A DNA stretch of 45,920 nucleotides from Gammaproteobacteria bacterium. GTDB taxonomy: Bacteria > Pseudomonadota > Gammaproteobacteria > SZUA-140. Positions 33,500 to 42,824 of this stretch are shown in pieces. A program made the translations under genes and the position numbers. Positions within the stretch are counted from its first letter, which is position 1. Each line of letters opens with the position of its first letter. The notes below the pieces were generated by a model, which ran no database searches, was not told where the DNA came from, and saw only the letters and a list, made by a program, of their open reading frames with translations. The DNA lies in assembly GCA_021648525.1 (NCBI GenBank), contig JAKISP010000033.1:1-45920 (forward strand). The letters run 5' to 3'.

Positions 33500-33970
33500 T
33501 TAAGGTTTTAATTTTACAACAGTGCCTTTTAGCGCAACACCCGCAATTATATTGCCAGCACCACATTCAAACTCAGTTTCGCTACTAAACGGATTATTTT
33601 TATAGTTGCTCTGAATATTGATAACAGCATCCCCGCCCTCCCTTAGCGCCCTCTTTTCCAGTGCAATCAGGGCAGAAAGAAAGGCCCAGTTGCAAGCCTT
33701 GAGGTCAGACTTATTAAATGCATTTGTTTTTTTATTAGTCCGATACTCACCAAAGTTCCTGGCAATTTCACCGCTTTTCTGAGTATCAAAATAGAATTTC
33801 ACTCGACCGTCGAGGCGCTCTTTAGCATCGTCAGAATTCAGCACATCCTGAACTGGAAATGTTAACTGGTCATTCCGAGCAAATGCATCGCTCACACAAA
33901 AAAGAACCATCAATAGAGGCACTAAAAATAGCCCTCCTTTCTTAATCAAACGATCTCTAGTCATCAACAT
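33500..33970 (-). CDS. Small exported protein of unknown function in the pigment cluster
   Basis: The 156-residue product has a signal peptide ending SDAFA. The mature part has two cysteines far apart (DLKACNWAF and FECGAGN) and the stretch DAVINIQSNYKNNPFSSETEFECGAG, which recurs in database proteins that are often misnamed excinuclease ATPase subunits. It has no ATPase motif and is periplasmic. It sits between the ketosynthase and methyltransferase genes without gap, so it may be part of the cluster. Function unknown. Confidence 0.6.
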   Translation of the reverse strand: MLMTRDRLIKKGGLFLVPLLMVLFCVSDAFARNDQLTFPVQDVLNSDDAKERLDGRVKFYFDTQKSGEIARNFGEYRTNKKTNAFNKSDLKACNWAFLSALIALEKRALREGGDAVINIQSNYKNNPFSSETEFECGAGNIIAGVALKGTVVKLKP

Positions 33971-33988
33971 GAAAATACCCTCTGGCTA

Positions 33989-35215
33989 TTATTCAAAACG
34001 CTTAAAGACAAGCGACGTATTAATACCACCAAAAGCAAAATTATTCGTCACAACATACTCACAATCTGCCCTGTGCTCAGATCCGATAATATATTCCAGA
34101 TCACCACAGGCGGCATCGGGCGTATCCAGATTAAGTGTTGGCGCAAACCAGCCCTCATTCATCATGTGAATGGTGGCCCAGGCCTCAACAGCGCCGCACG
34201 CACCAAGCGTATGCCCTAAATTGCCCTTAAGGGTACTAAATGGCGTTTTATTACCAAATAGTTTTGCAGTCGCAATCGATTCTGCCAGATCACCTCGATC
34301 AGTTGCCGTTCCGTGAGCACTAATATAACCAACGGCATCAGGCGTTATTGCTGCATCCTCCAGCGCCAGCGCCATTGCGACGCCCATCGTTTCAGCATTA
34401 GGCTGCGTGACGTGGCCACCATCAGAATTAGTGCCATAACCAACCAGTTCAGCATAGATTTTCGCACCCCTTTCAGTCGCATGGGACATTTCCTCAAGAA
34501 TAAGGCTTCCGGCACCTTCACCAATCACCAGCCCATCTCTATCCTGGTCAAACGGACGAGGTGTTAAATCAGGCGTGTCATTTTTTGTGCTGGTTGCATA
34601 TAAGGTATCAAAAATGGCAGCTCCGGCCGGGCTAAGCTCTTCACTACCACCAGCAACCATCACCTTTTGCTTGCCATATTTAATTACTTCATACGCAGAT
34701 CCGATACCCTGACTCCCCGCAGTACAGGCACTTGAAGTCGTTATAATCCGGCCTTTTAAACCAAAAAAGACACCGACATTCACCGGCGCAGTGTGGCCCA
34801 TCATACGAATATAGGTTGTGGCGGTTAAGCGAGACATGCTTTGATGTTCTAACATTTCAACAAAATCTAACACCGCCTCCACACTGCCATAAGATGATCC
34901 ATAGGCTACCCCCATATCACCACTAGAGAGCACAGGCGCACCGAGCAGTCCCGCATCGATTATGGCTACTTCAGTTGCTCGAGTCGCCATCTGCGCCAGG
35001 CGGCCCATTGATCGCAGCTGTTTACGAGTGTAGTGGTCTGGCACTGCAAAATCAGGTATAGGGCCTGCCAATCGCGTATTAAGGTCAGGATAACAGTCCC
35101 ACTCAGACATCACTTGAATGCCGCTTCGCCCCTCTCGCAAACCACGAGAAAATGTATCCCAGTCATCGCCGAGCGATGTCACGACACCCATACCAGTTAC
35201 TGCTACACGCTTCAT
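33989..35215 (-). CDS. Beta-ketoacyl-ACP synthase, second copy (ApeR/FabF-like)
   Basis: The 408-residue protein is a complete ketosynthase with SSACTAGSQ (Cys164), SAHGTATDRGD and KGNLGHTLGACG providing the Cys and two His. NNFAFGGINTSL near the end is also typical. In comparison to the ketosynthase at 28012 it is more FabF-like and has no adjacent chain-length-factor gene. It may do the first condensation on the aryl starter or a housekeeping-like step. It starts 3 bp from the ketoreductase gene. Confidence 0.87.
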   Translation of the reverse strand: MKRVAVTGMGVVTSLGDDWDTFSRGLREGRSGIQVMSEWDCYPDLNTRLAGPIPDFAVPDHYTRKQLRSMGRLAQMATRATEVAIIDAGLLGAPVLSSGDMGVAYGSSYGSVEAVLDFVEMLEHQSMSRLTATTYIRMMGHTAPVNVGVFFGLKGRIITTSSACTAGSQGIGSAYEVIKYGKQKVMVAGGSEELSPAGAAIFDTLYATSTKNDTPDLTPRPFDQDRDGLVIGEGAGSLILEEMSHATERGAKIYAELVGYGTNSDGGHVTQPNAETMGVAMALALEDAAITPDAVGYISAHGTATDRGDLAESIATAKLFGNKTPFSTLKGNLGHTLGACGAVEAWATIHMMNEGWFAPTLNLDTPDAACGDLEYIIGSEHRADCEYVVTNNFAFGGINTSLVFKRFE

Positions 35216-35217
35216 AC

Positions 35218-35940
35218 TTAGATCATTCCACCATTAATCGAGATAACCTGGCGGGTAATATACCCAGATTCACCAGAGCAAAGAAAACTAACCAGCGCAG
35301 CAACTTCTTCCGGATCGCCCATTCGTCGCATCGGGACCATCTTTAGCGCCTCTTCAACCCTTACATTTCCCAGCATCTCGGTTTCAATCAAACCAGGCGC
35401 AACGCAATTTACAGTTATTTTTCTTTTAGCCAGCTCAATTGCAAGCGCCTTTGTTGCGCCAATAACACCCGCTTTCGCGGCCGAATAATTCACCTGCCCT
35501 CTATTTCCAATCAAACCCGATACAGATGATAATGTGACAATCCGTCCCGGTTTTTTACGATGTATCATGGGCATCACGAGCGGTTGAATAACATTATAGA
35601 AGCCATCTAAATTAGTATGAATGACCGAGTCCCAATCATCATCAGACAAAGCAGGAAAGGCATTATCCCGTGAGATACCGGCATTACATACAACGCCATA
35701 ATAAGCACCGTTTGTTGCAATGTCATCACTTATTGCAGTCGCCGTCTCATGCCTGTTTGCAATATCAAATTGCAATACACGGGCACTACCACCTTGCTGC
35801 TTAATTTCGGCTAAAATAGCATCGGCAACATCGCGGTTGCTGCGACAATGCAGCACGATCTCATAACCGTCCTGATTCAGGCGCATCGCAATTGCCCTGC
35901 CTATTCCACCGCTCGCACCCGTCACCAGAATTGTATCCAT
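35218..35940 (-). CDS. 3-ketoacyl-ACP reductase, FabG-like (ApeQ type)
   Basis: The 240-residue short-chain dehydrogenase has TGASGGIGRAIA for NADPH binding, CNAGISRDN, LSSVSGLIGNRGQVNYSAAK with the Ser-Tyr-Lys triad. I chose ATG 35940, which overlaps the upstream stop codon as TGATG, over the GTG one codon earlier. It reduces the 3-ketoacyl intermediate before dehydration. It is placed in a dehydratase-reductase-synthase order, so the three genes make a complete elongation module. Confidence 0.9.
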   Translation of the reverse strand: MDTILVTGASGGIGRAIAMRLNQDGYEIVLHCRSNRDVADAILAEIKQQGGSARVLQFDIANRHETATAISDDIATNGAYYGVVCNAGISRDNAFPALSDDDWDSVIHTNLDGFYNVIQPLVMPMIHRKKPGRIVTLSSVSGLIGNRGQVNYSAAKAGVIGATKALAIELAKRKITVNCVAPGLIETEMLGNVRVEEALKMVPMRRMGDPEEVAALVSFLCSGESGYITRQVISINGGMI

Positions 35941-36470
35941 CACCCTTTGATCTCCCCAGGAATCTCATCAATGTTAGAAGATAATATCGCCTTAATTTGC
36001 GCGCTTGCCATCACATGGCCATCGTTGCAGTCTCTAATTTCACAGCCAAACATCGCAAGATTGGTTTCATCCCGGAAAATTTCTTCGATTTTTATTTCCA
36101 CAGGAGAGTTCTTTGTAAATTGAGACGCAAGAGCCAAATACTGCCGAACCCCGAGTAATAAACCAATTCGAATCGGTTCATTGTTCTGCCTGGAGACAAC
36201 ACCAGCAAATGCACCGATTGTTTGTGCCATATACTCAAGTCCCACCCAGATAGGCACATTCCCCTGCGCATCGCTATAGAGCGATTTTTTTTTGTGTTCG
36301 ACTAACGCAACAAGATCACTTTCGCCACAGGAGATGATCTTATCGATTAATATTGCCGATCCCTCATGTGCCAGCAACGATGACACGTCATCAAATATCG
36401 GCCTTTTAACCACCGTTTCATCTGTACTATTAATACGAACTCCTCCAAAACCAGCATCAACGCCGTTCAT
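35940..36470 (-). CDS. Hot-dog fold dehydratase, ApeP-like (second)
   Basis: The 176-residue protein has an N-terminal extension of about 25 residues and then LLAHEGSAILIDKIISC with the H-x-G-x5-D pattern, and VPIWVGLEYMAQTIGAFAG as the hot-dog helix. It resembles the ApeP-type dehydratase, as the protein at 26793 does. The His-Glu pair typical of the catalytic centre reads HEG here. It precedes the ketoreductase and is coupled to it by the overlapping TGATG. Four hot-dog proteins in one cluster suggest a division of labour or interaction partners. Confidence 0.75.
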   Translation of the reverse strand: MNGVDAGFGGVRINSTDETVVKRPIFDDVSSLLAHEGSAILIDKIISCGESDLVALVEHKKKSLYSDAQGNVPIWVGLEYMAQTIGAFAGVVSRQNNEPIRIGLLLGVRQYLALASQFTKNSPVEIKIEEIFRDETNLAMFGCEIRDCNDGHVMASAQIKAILSSNIDEIPGEIKG

Positions 36471-36476
36471 ATGGAT

Positions 36477-37049
36477 TCAATCCAGGAGGACGCTATTTAT
36501 TGTTATCCGGTAATTATAAGGGATGTCCCAATAAATAACATTATCAGGCCATGTTTTTCTTTGATCATATTCAGCGATTCCAGCCAGCTGCTGATTATAA
36601 TAGATTTCTCGCATATTCTCAGTATCGACAATAGACCAGCCAACCTCATCCGGCAGTGAAGCCATGAACTGACGGTGCCAGAATATCATCTGCATCGTAC
36701 CAAATAGCCGCCTAAATGGCAGTTTGATTGAAGCATTTCGCTCACGCACCACACTAAATTCGCCTTCACCATAAGTCATCGTTGCAATTCGCTGCCCCCA
36801 GGGCTGCAATAACAGCAATTTAATCTGATCAGCTGTTATTTCCAGCGCCCCCTCATAAAGATAATCTTCACCCTCTGCACGAATTTCAATTCGCTGTATC
36901 ACCCCAACATCCAGTTTTAATTGATCCGGTGATAACAACTCAAATTCAGGTATTGTATGCACCGCGCGCTGCAGCGCATTAATACTGCCACATGAAGCAA
37001 GTAAAACCGCCACCACAGCAGATAATAACTTATGCCAATTAAAAATCAT
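36477..37049 (-). CDS. DUF3261 lipoprotein
   Basis: The 190-residue product begins with a lipoprotein signal (lipobox LLASC) and has a mature part with beta-rich look (IQRIEIRAEGEDYLYEGALEIT). DUF3261 lipoproteins are regular members of aryl-polyene and xanthomonadin clusters, next to the LolA-like and MMPL proteins. It is expected at the outer membrane and may receive or anchor the pigment lipid. The start overlaps the exporter gene end by about 11 bp. Confidence 0.78.
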   Translation of the reverse strand: MIFNWHKLLSAVVAVLLASCGSINALQRAVHTIPEFELLSPDQLKLDVGVIQRIEIRAEGEDYLYEGALEITADQIKLLLLQPWGQRIATMTYGEGEFSVVRERNASIKLPFRRLFGTMQMIFWHRQFMASLPDEVGWSIVDTENMREIYYNQQLAGIAEYDQRKTWPDNVIYWDIPYNYRITINSVLLD

Positions 37050-39441
37050 GACATTTTTTTGCCATTGATCTGTTTGGTATTACTCTAACCAAGGGGGCTA
37101 AAAACAGATTAAAAATACTGCCTAATAGAATCATCATACCAAATGCATGTAACATTGGCGTACTGCTTAACGATAACAAGCCAAACGACAAACAGCTGGT
37201 AAATGCAGAGAGCGTAACCGCCAATAAACACGCCTCATCATGCCCGGATGATTCATAAATAAAGATACTGTAATCCATCCCCAACCCAAGAATCAGAAAC
37301 ATGGCAAAAACATGAAAAATAGTCACCTCAGAGCCAGAAATAGTAATGATCACTAAAGTGAGAAGCGTCGACATAGCAGGAACAAAAACAAGTGCTAGGG
37401 AATGAATCTTTCGGTAATACAGCAACAGCAGCAACATCACCGCAATATAAGCCGTCACCAGCAACAAGCTAGCAGACTCTCTCTGCATACCCATCACATT
37501 CGTTAATTCATCAATTTTATTCACAAAAATAACACCATCAATATCATCCGCTGCACTTCTAAGCGCATCGGTATCCGACACCCCATAAAGCGTGATCAAT
37601 GAAGCATGAACAGCGCCAATCTTACCTAACCAGAAAGTACTTTGATCTTCGCTGGCAAACTTCAACCACTCCTCAGGAAGCAGGTACTCGTTCTCACTAT
37701 CAATAAATCTCTGCCGATGTGATTCAAAAGAAACCCCATCAAAACCAGCATCAATCATAAATCGCTCAGCGCCACCATTCGCGCCATACAGGCTGGATGC
37801 CAGTAATTTATAATTTAATGCCTGTCGCTGAATTGACGGTAAATAATGGGTAATAGCATCATACGAGCTGGTCGCCGACCCGCTCACGAGCTTGTCTAGC
37901 GTTGGTAAAAACAACTCTTCAGTTCTCAATAAAGCTTGTTCACTATCCGCTGTGACCAGATAAAACTGGTTAGGCGCATAATTCCTGAAAATCTGCTGAA
38001 TTTTCTGTTCCTGCTCAATTAACTCTGCAGAGGGTACATGAAGCAAACGCACATTATCCGATGCCTTCATCAAATATAAATTAACGGCAATCGAAAAAAT
38101 GACCATTGCCATCATAATGATAACTATCATTTTAAGCGTCAAACCATGCCAGAAACGCGTAGGAAACAATGCTACGCTTAATAAAATAGTCGGGGATTTT
38201 GCATGGCTATCCCTGATCGCAAGAGGATAGACCCCGACAACAAATAACCATGCCCCAATGACGCCGGCAACAGAAAATATTGAAATTTGAATGAGCCCGG
38301 GTAGCGCGGCCTGCATCAAAAAACTATAGCCAACCACGGTGGTAATCGCGCCCAATAAAATACCTGGAAAGATACTCCGTAATGTCACCAACCGAGAGTC
38401 AGATAACGCCGAACCACGCAGTCTTGCAAAGTAGTGTAATGAATAGTCAATCGTAACGCCAATCAAACTAGCCCCAAATACTAGCGTTAGGATGTGAATT
38501 TGAGGGAAAATATAACTACTGATAGTCACTGCGGTCAAGCAGCCGAAAACCACGGACCCCAGGCTCAACAGCAGAGGGTATGGAGAACCAAACGCAAGAA
38601 AAAAAAGCACAACAATCCCAATCACAGAGCCTACCGCAATGATTGATGCCTCTTTTTTTGCCTTTTCAGCGGCCTGGGCTGCGTGAAAGACCATTCCCAT
38701 TTTTAATAAATTAACATCCGGAAAGTCTCTACCAAGTTGTTCCGCAACATCCTTAACGGCTATATCCACTGTCTCCTGTGCCGTCATATTCATCATACCC
38801 GCATCAAGATTCGCTGTTAACAAAATATAGTAACGTCCATCTATACCGCGCGCATCGAAAACAACAAACCCATTGAGAATCGAATGAACATTATCATCGG
38901 CACTCAAAGAGAGCATAAACGTATTTAATAAGCCAAGAGGGTCCTCCTTCGGCGTCGTTATTCGAGACCATGACTCTAACCCGTATAATAATCGAGAGGC
39001 ATGACTGACTATTTTTTCATCATCTCCAGCCAATAACTGATCCCTGGTATCCTGAGTCAACAAGTGATGCTGATACTGCCTGTATAGGTCAATGATCTTG
39101 AATTGTTGATCGGAAACATTATCTAAACCGGGCCACTGCAAAGCAGCATTATCCATTAATACCTGCTCAACAAGCTTTGCCGCCCCCATCGCTTCATCGA
39201 GTTCCGAGGCGCCGACCAATAGAACAATTCTATTCCCTACTTTTTTTAGCAGACGATCACTAGCAGACTGAACAAGCTCATTATGTGTATCACGAGGAAG
39301 TAGCCCGCTTAGATCTGTATCTACGGCCAAACCCTGCTTAAGCACACCGACAATAAAGACCAGGATTAGCGCCGTTAACACAGCAAGCACACCTAGCGTG
39401 GCATGATGAAAATGATGGAATAAACGACTAACAGTCTGCAC
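37039..39441 (-). CDS. MMPL/RND-family exporter of the pigment cluster
   Basis: The 800-residue protein has twelve membrane segments in two blocks, each preceded by a large periplasmic loop. LTLVFGASLIGVTIDYSLHYF and the FLILGLGMDYSIFIYE segment are the GxxxDY motifs of MMPL/RND transporters used for proton coupling. It should carry the lipid-linked polyene across the inner membrane. It starts with GTG (39441) 13 bp after the LolA-like gene and overlaps the DUF3261 gene, which together form an export module. Confidence 0.85.
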   Translation of the reverse strand: MQTVSRLFHHFHHATLGVLAVLTALILVFIVGVLKQGLAVDTDLSGLLPRDTHNELVQSASDRLLKKVGNRIVLLVGASELDEAMGAAKLVEQVLMDNAALQWPGLDNVSDQQFKIIDLYRQYQHHLLTQDTRDQLLAGDDEKIVSHASRLLYGLESWSRITTPKEDPLGLLNTFMLSLSADDNVHSILNGFVVFDARGIDGRYYILLTANLDAGMMNMTAQETVDIAVKDVAEQLGRDFPDVNLLKMGMVFHAAQAAEKAKKEASIIAVGSVIGIVVLFFLAFGSPYPLLLSLGSVVFGCLTAVTISSYIFPQIHILTLVFGASLIGVTIDYSLHYFARLRGSALSDSRLVTLRSIFPGILLGAITTVVGYSFLMQAALPGLIQISIFSVAGVIGAWLFVVGVYPLAIRDSHAKSPTILLSVALFPTRFWHGLTLKMIVIIMMAMVIFSIAVNLYLMKASDNVRLLHVPSAELIEQEQKIQQIFRNYAPNQFYLVTADSEQALLRTEELFLPTLDKLVSGSATSSYDAITHYLPSIQRQALNYKLLASSLYGANGGAERFMIDAGFDGVSFESHRQRFIDSENEYLLPEEWLKFASEDQSTFWLGKIGAVHASLITLYGVSDTDALRSAADDIDGVIFVNKIDELTNVMGMQRESASLLLVTAYIAVMLLLLLYYRKIHSLALVFVPAMSTLLTLVIITISGSEVTIFHVFAMFLILGLGMDYSIFIYESSGHDEACLLAVTLSAFTSCLSFGLLSLSSTPMLHAFGMMILLGSIFNLFLAPLVRVIPNRSMAKKCHDF

Positions 39442-39454
39442 GCTCAGGTTATCA

Positions 39455-40141
39455 TCAGTTTGGTTGTGTTAGACCCACTGCCTCAGGGATATCACCACAG
39501 GTATCAGAATCTAGCACTTGAAAATAGTCACACTGTTGCCGGTTTGGACTATCTGCCGATGTCATATTCAGAAAAGTTATTTCAGTTGTATCGTTACCTG
39601 GCGTTGATATCACCAGCGTCCGTATAAACTGCCCCCCACTAAGCACAATTCCACCAATCGCTTTTTTCACCATAAAGCTGTCTGGATCTAGCATCAATGA
39701 CCATCCGACATCATCAAAAACCCAGCCTGAGTCAAAGGTGCTGTCTAGCTTTGCCAGATCCCCTCCCACTAGCGGTACAATGATAGAACTAATATTTTTA
39801 AGAACAGGGTTATCATCTATAAGTGTTCGCACCAGGCCATCCGATTTGCGCCAGTCAATCACACCATCCTGTATAAATGTAGATGCCTGAAAAAAAGGCT
39901 GCTGCGTCTCCCAGTACAACCCTCGACCTTGCCAATAAGTAAAAATACCCGTTGATTCTATCGAGCGTGAAAAGCCCTGAAGTTTTCGCGTCTGTTTAAA
40001 TTCACCGGACAATACAACATGAGATCGAAGCTGGTTGGTTATTTCCTGGATTTTATCAGCCTCGGCCTGCGCCCAGACGGGTGACATGCCTGGCAGCAAT
40101 ATGAAAATAATACTTAATAAATGCAGGCTAGCCACCCGCAT
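39455..40141 (-). CDS. LolA-like periplasmic carrier
   Basis: With ATG at 40141 (MRVASLHLLSIIF), which overlaps the upstream stop as TAATG, the product is 228 residues with a signal peptide ending VWAQA. HVVLSGEFKQTRKLQGFSR and the TGIFTYWQGRGLYWET stretch match the LolA-type fold used in aryl-polyene clusters to carry hydrophobic cargo across the periplasm. The C-terminus has a cysteine pair (QQCDYF, DTCGD). It precedes the exporter and fits a route to the outer membrane. Confidence 0.8.
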   Translation of the reverse strand: MRVASLHLLSIIFILLPGMSPVWAQAEADKIQEITNQLRSHVVLSGEFKQTRKLQGFSRSIESTGIFTYWQGRGLYWETQQPFFQASTFIQDGVIDWRKSDGLVRTLIDDNPVLKNISSIIVPLVGGDLAKLDSTFDSGWVFDDVGWSLMLDPDSFMVKKAIGGIVLSGGQFIRTLVISTPGNDTTEITFLNMTSADSPNRQQCDYFQVLDSDTCGDIPEAVGLTQPN

Positions 40142-40545
40142 TACGCAATCCCAAGCTTTTTCAACAAAATGGGTGGCGACTCGAAACAAAGCTCTTCGGC
40201 CGCCATATCAACAGCCATCTGCACTGTATACCCTTTTGAAAGCCGCACACCTGAATCTTTATCTCTAATAAGGTATTTGATTTTCAGGCGATTTTCCCAC
40301 TCAACTACTTCCGCCTCTATAATAATAATTTGATCCATACTCAGTGGTTTTACGTATTTTATTCGCATATCCACAACAGGCCAAGCGTAGCCTGAATTAC
40401 GCATATTCACGTAGCCATAGTCAAATGAATCCAGCAATAAACAACGCGCCACCTCTAAATATTTAACATAGCGGCCATGCCAGACAACCCCCATTGCATC
40501 AACATCATGGAATGGGACTGTGATTTCTGTAGTAATTCTATGCAT
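40141..40545 (-). CDS. Acyl-CoA/ACP thioesterase, 4-hydroxybenzoyl-CoA thioesterase-like
   Basis: From ATG 40545, overlapping the upstream stop as TAATG, the product has 134 residues. VPFHDVDAMGVVWHGRYVKYLEVAR is the hot-dog motif of 4-hydroxybenzoyl-CoA/YbgC-type thioesterases, with the Asp of HDVD as catalytic residue. It may release a finished chain or recycle mis-primed carrier proteins. It is coupled to the glycosyltransferase and the LolA-like gene. Confidence 0.82.
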   Translation of the reverse strand: MHRITTEITVPFHDVDAMGVVWHGRYVKYLEVARCLLLDSFDYGYVNMRNSGYAWPVVDMRIKYVKPLSMDQIIIIEAEVVEWENRLKIKYLIRDKDSGVRLSKGYTVQMAVDMAAEELCFESPPILLKKLGIA

Positions 40546-41285
40546 TAGTTTGCTGGACGACGCCACCTCATTAACAACAGCGGTAATCGCATTAACATGC
40601 CAAAAAATAATTTTGCATGCATGCGAGAAATTCTGACATTATCGTTTAAAATATCAAAGTGCGAGCTGATATTATCATCATAAATCACTCGCGTTTTAAT
40701 TTGTCTGATATCCAGGTTTTCCCAGCATAAACGAACAAGAATATCCGTATCAAAATCCATTCTTTCGCAGATTTTGACCTTATCAATCAACGCTACCGTA
40801 GACGATAGTGGATATAAACGATAACCACACATGGAATCTTTGATGGAAAATGAGAGTGTATTTATCCATACCCACACATCAGTCAACTTCCTGCCCAGGC
40901 GCCGACCACGCGGAGCATTTTTGGCGATACGAACCCCCGTCACTACAGAAGCGGGATGCTGCTCAGCGATATCCATGAATTTTCTGATATCCCCCAGGTC
41001 ATGTTGCCCATCAGCATCTACCTGTAGTGCATGAGTATACCCCTGATCAAGCGCCGCTCTCAAACCATCACAAACAGCCGCACCTTTTCCACGGTTCACA
41101 TCAAAGCGCAATAAAAGGATATTAGGTTCAGTTGCAGCCAGTTCAGCCACAATACCTTTGCATGGTTCCAGGCACCCATCATCAACGATAATAGTTGGGA
41201 AGCCATCACGTGAAATACGATCAATAACAGATTTTATTTTTTCAGGGTGGTTATAAACAGGAATAATGACACAAGGTTTAAACAT
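40545..41285 (-). CDS. Family 2 glycosyltransferase
   Basis: From ATG 41285 (MFKPCVIIPVYNHPEKI) the product has 246 residues. A longer frame begins at 41330 but overlaps the upstream gene. CVIIPVYNH, TIIVDDGC and QVDADGQHD (the DxD motif) are the GT2 signatures, followed by KDSMCGYRLYPL. Such glycosyltransferases in aryl-polyene or xanthomonadin clusters are thought to transfer a sugar to the lipid anchor. No strong membrane segments are present, so it should act at the inner face of the membrane. Confidence 0.82.
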   Translation of the reverse strand: MFKPCVIIPVYNHPEKIKSVIDRISRDGFPTIIVDDGCLEPCKGIVAELAATEPNILLLRFDVNRGKGAAVCDGLRAALDQGYTHALQVDADGQHDLGDIRKFMDIAEQHPASVVTGVRIAKNAPRGRRLGRKLTDVWVWINTLSFSIKDSMCGYRLYPLSSTVALIDKVKICERMDFDTDILVRLCWENLDIRQIKTRVIYDDNISSHFDILNDNVRISRMHAKLFFGMLMRLPLLLMRWRRPAN

Positions 41286-41289
41286 GCGA

Positions 41290-41646
41290 TTAGCCAAAGA
41301 TAAGATGACCAGAAGAATAGTCTCCAGCATTATCGAAAAAACGATAACTCAGGCGTCGACCTTCATTGGATAAGGTTAATTTTACCGACACGTTACTATT
41401 AGGCCTGATTGGGCGCATAAACTTGACTCGTTCGAGGCTTTTAATTGCATCAACAACCAACAGCGGTTGAGATAAAGAGACCACCCAGTCGACTTGTGTA
41501 ACACCAGGTAAAATTGGCCTGCCGGGAAAGTGCCCCTTGAAATAGATCGAATCAACGGGAACATGTAGCATGTATAATAGCTCAAATTCTCCAATCTCCT
41601 GCTTCAGGATTTCAACCCCTGAAATTGTCACATTCGCGACGCTCAA
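41290..41646 (-). CDS. Hot-dog fold dehydratase, ApeI/FabZ-like (second)
   Basis: The 118-residue product has YFKGHFPGRPILPGVTQVDWV, the FabZ/ApeI motif with the catalytic His, and RVKFMRPIRPNSNV downstream as in FabZ. It is a relative of the shorter protein at 30096. The start overlaps the stop of the carrier protein gene by 4 bp. It would act on ACP-bound intermediates in the same pathway. Confidence 0.82.
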   Translation of the reverse strand: MSVANVTISGVEILKQEIGEFELLYMLHVPVDSIYFKGHFPGRPILPGVTQVDWVVSLSQPLLVVDAIKSLERVKFMRPIRPNSNVSVKLTLSNEGRRLSYRFFDNAGDYSSGHLIFG

Positions 41647-41924
41647 CTATCAACTGGCTCTTGCTTCTTCTCCTCTTGCTCATTAGCAAGCTCATATACT
41701 GCCTCAACAACATCCCCAACAGTTCTGACATTCCTGAATTTATATGGCTGTATTTTTTTATCTGTCAGCTCTTTTAGTTTCACTATCAAATCAACAGCAT
41801 CAATACTATCGATATCCAGGTCTTCATATAGTCTTGCCTCAAGAACTACATCATCTTGCGCTACCTCGAAAAGCTCAGACATAGTGCTTTTCAGGTATGC
41901 AAGGATAGACTCGCGCGTATGCAT
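41643..41924 (-). CDS. Acyl carrier protein 2 (aryl-polyene cluster)
   Basis: The 93-residue product has DLDIDSIDAVDLIVKL, with Ser as the pantetheine attachment site, and a charged tail (EEKKQEPVDS). It lies directly upstream of the dehydratase and glycosyltransferase genes. It may be the elongation carrier, while the carrier protein at 32382 sits beside the starter ligase. The two carriers are 9 kb apart, unlike clusters where they are neighbours. Confidence 0.88.
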   Translation of the reverse strand: MHTRESILAYLKSTMSELFEVAQDDVVLEARLYEDLDIDSIDAVDLIVKLKELTDKKIQPYKFRNVRTVGDVVEAVYELANEQEEKKQEPVDS

Positions 41925-42017
41925 ATGTTCCTATAAACCTCTATTTAATATTTAGATAAACAACGAATAACATCCCGCCAATCAAGACAAACTCACCCCA
42001 TCCAGAGCAGGATATTA

Positions 42018-42803
42018 TCAGAATTCGATGTTTTTTTCATAAAACCCCTCAATATAGGCCGTCAATTCCCTCGACATTTTGCTTTGTCGACTGCCAGTGA
42101 CTAAAAAAGGCTGAATCGCTATATCTGGCAATATGTTAATGACGAAATGTGGAGGAGTTTTGGGTATTTTGTACCAGGCACGCCCTTTACCCAGGGTCTG
42201 AGGCTCACAACGAATAACAACTGGCGTAATATCATGAGCGGAAAACAGCGCTACATTAGCAGCGCCACGCAAAAAGACTAATGGGCGCTCTCCATGGTCA
42301 CGGGTTCCGCCAGGAAAGATGATTAACGAGTCCTGCCTTTTTAACGAATCATCACATTGTGCCATTAACTGTCTGGAGTTGTTTTTTATATAGCCAGCAG
42401 CACTGACAGGTCCCAGTACCAGAGGGTTACGCCAAAGCTGTTCTTTTACAATACAGTTTGCTCGCGGAATCAATGAAATTAAAAAGACCACATCTAATAA
42501 CGTAGGATGATTAGCAATCACTAACTGCCCTTTTTCTTTTAACAACTCTCTGCCATTGATCTCATACGTCAACAGGCCGCATAGATTCATAAACCCAATA
42601 AAAGAACGAAATAATAGTGACACCATGTATTGAGCATAAATAGATCTTTTTTGTCGGTTAACAGGGAGCAGGTACAACACAGAAAACAGGGTTAGTGATG
42701 CCACAGCTCCGCCCAGACCAAAAAACACAAAGCTAATCCCAGTCGCTATCAAGCGCCAAATATAGTTAACGCGCACTAAAAACTGATCGACGTAACTACT
42801 CAT
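42018..42803 (-). CDS. 1-acylglycerol-3-phosphate acyltransferase-like (PlsC family)
   Basis: The 261-residue protein has two N-terminal membrane segments and the acyltransferase motif NHPTLLD (HX4D), followed by FPGGTR, the third block of PlsC-type enzymes. It probably acylates a lipid or glycan carrier at the inner membrane. In xanthomonadin and aryl-polyene clusters a PlsC-like enzyme is usual and is thought to build the lipid end. It lies between the chorismatase and the carrier protein. Confidence 0.82.
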   Translation of the reverse strand: MSSYVDQFLVRVNYIWRLIATGISFVFFGLGGAVASLTLFSVLYLLPVNRQKRSIYAQYMVSLLFRSFIGFMNLCGLLTYEINGRELLKEKGQLVIANHPTLLDVVFLISLIPRANCIVKEQLWRNPLVLGPVSAAGYIKNNSRQLMAQCDDSLKRQDSLIIFPGGTRDHGERPLVFLRGAANVALFSAHDITPVVIRCEPQTLGKGRAWYKIPKTPPHFVINILPDIAIQPFLVTGSRQSKMSRELTAYIEGFYEKNIEF

Positions 42804-42824
42804 TCTGGAAAAAGAACAAGCCAG

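Noticed and set aside
33500-33970. Excinuclease ATPase subunit as name for the small exported protein
   Set aside because: No nucleotide-binding motif is present and the protein has a signal peptide; the name appears to be a propagated database error.
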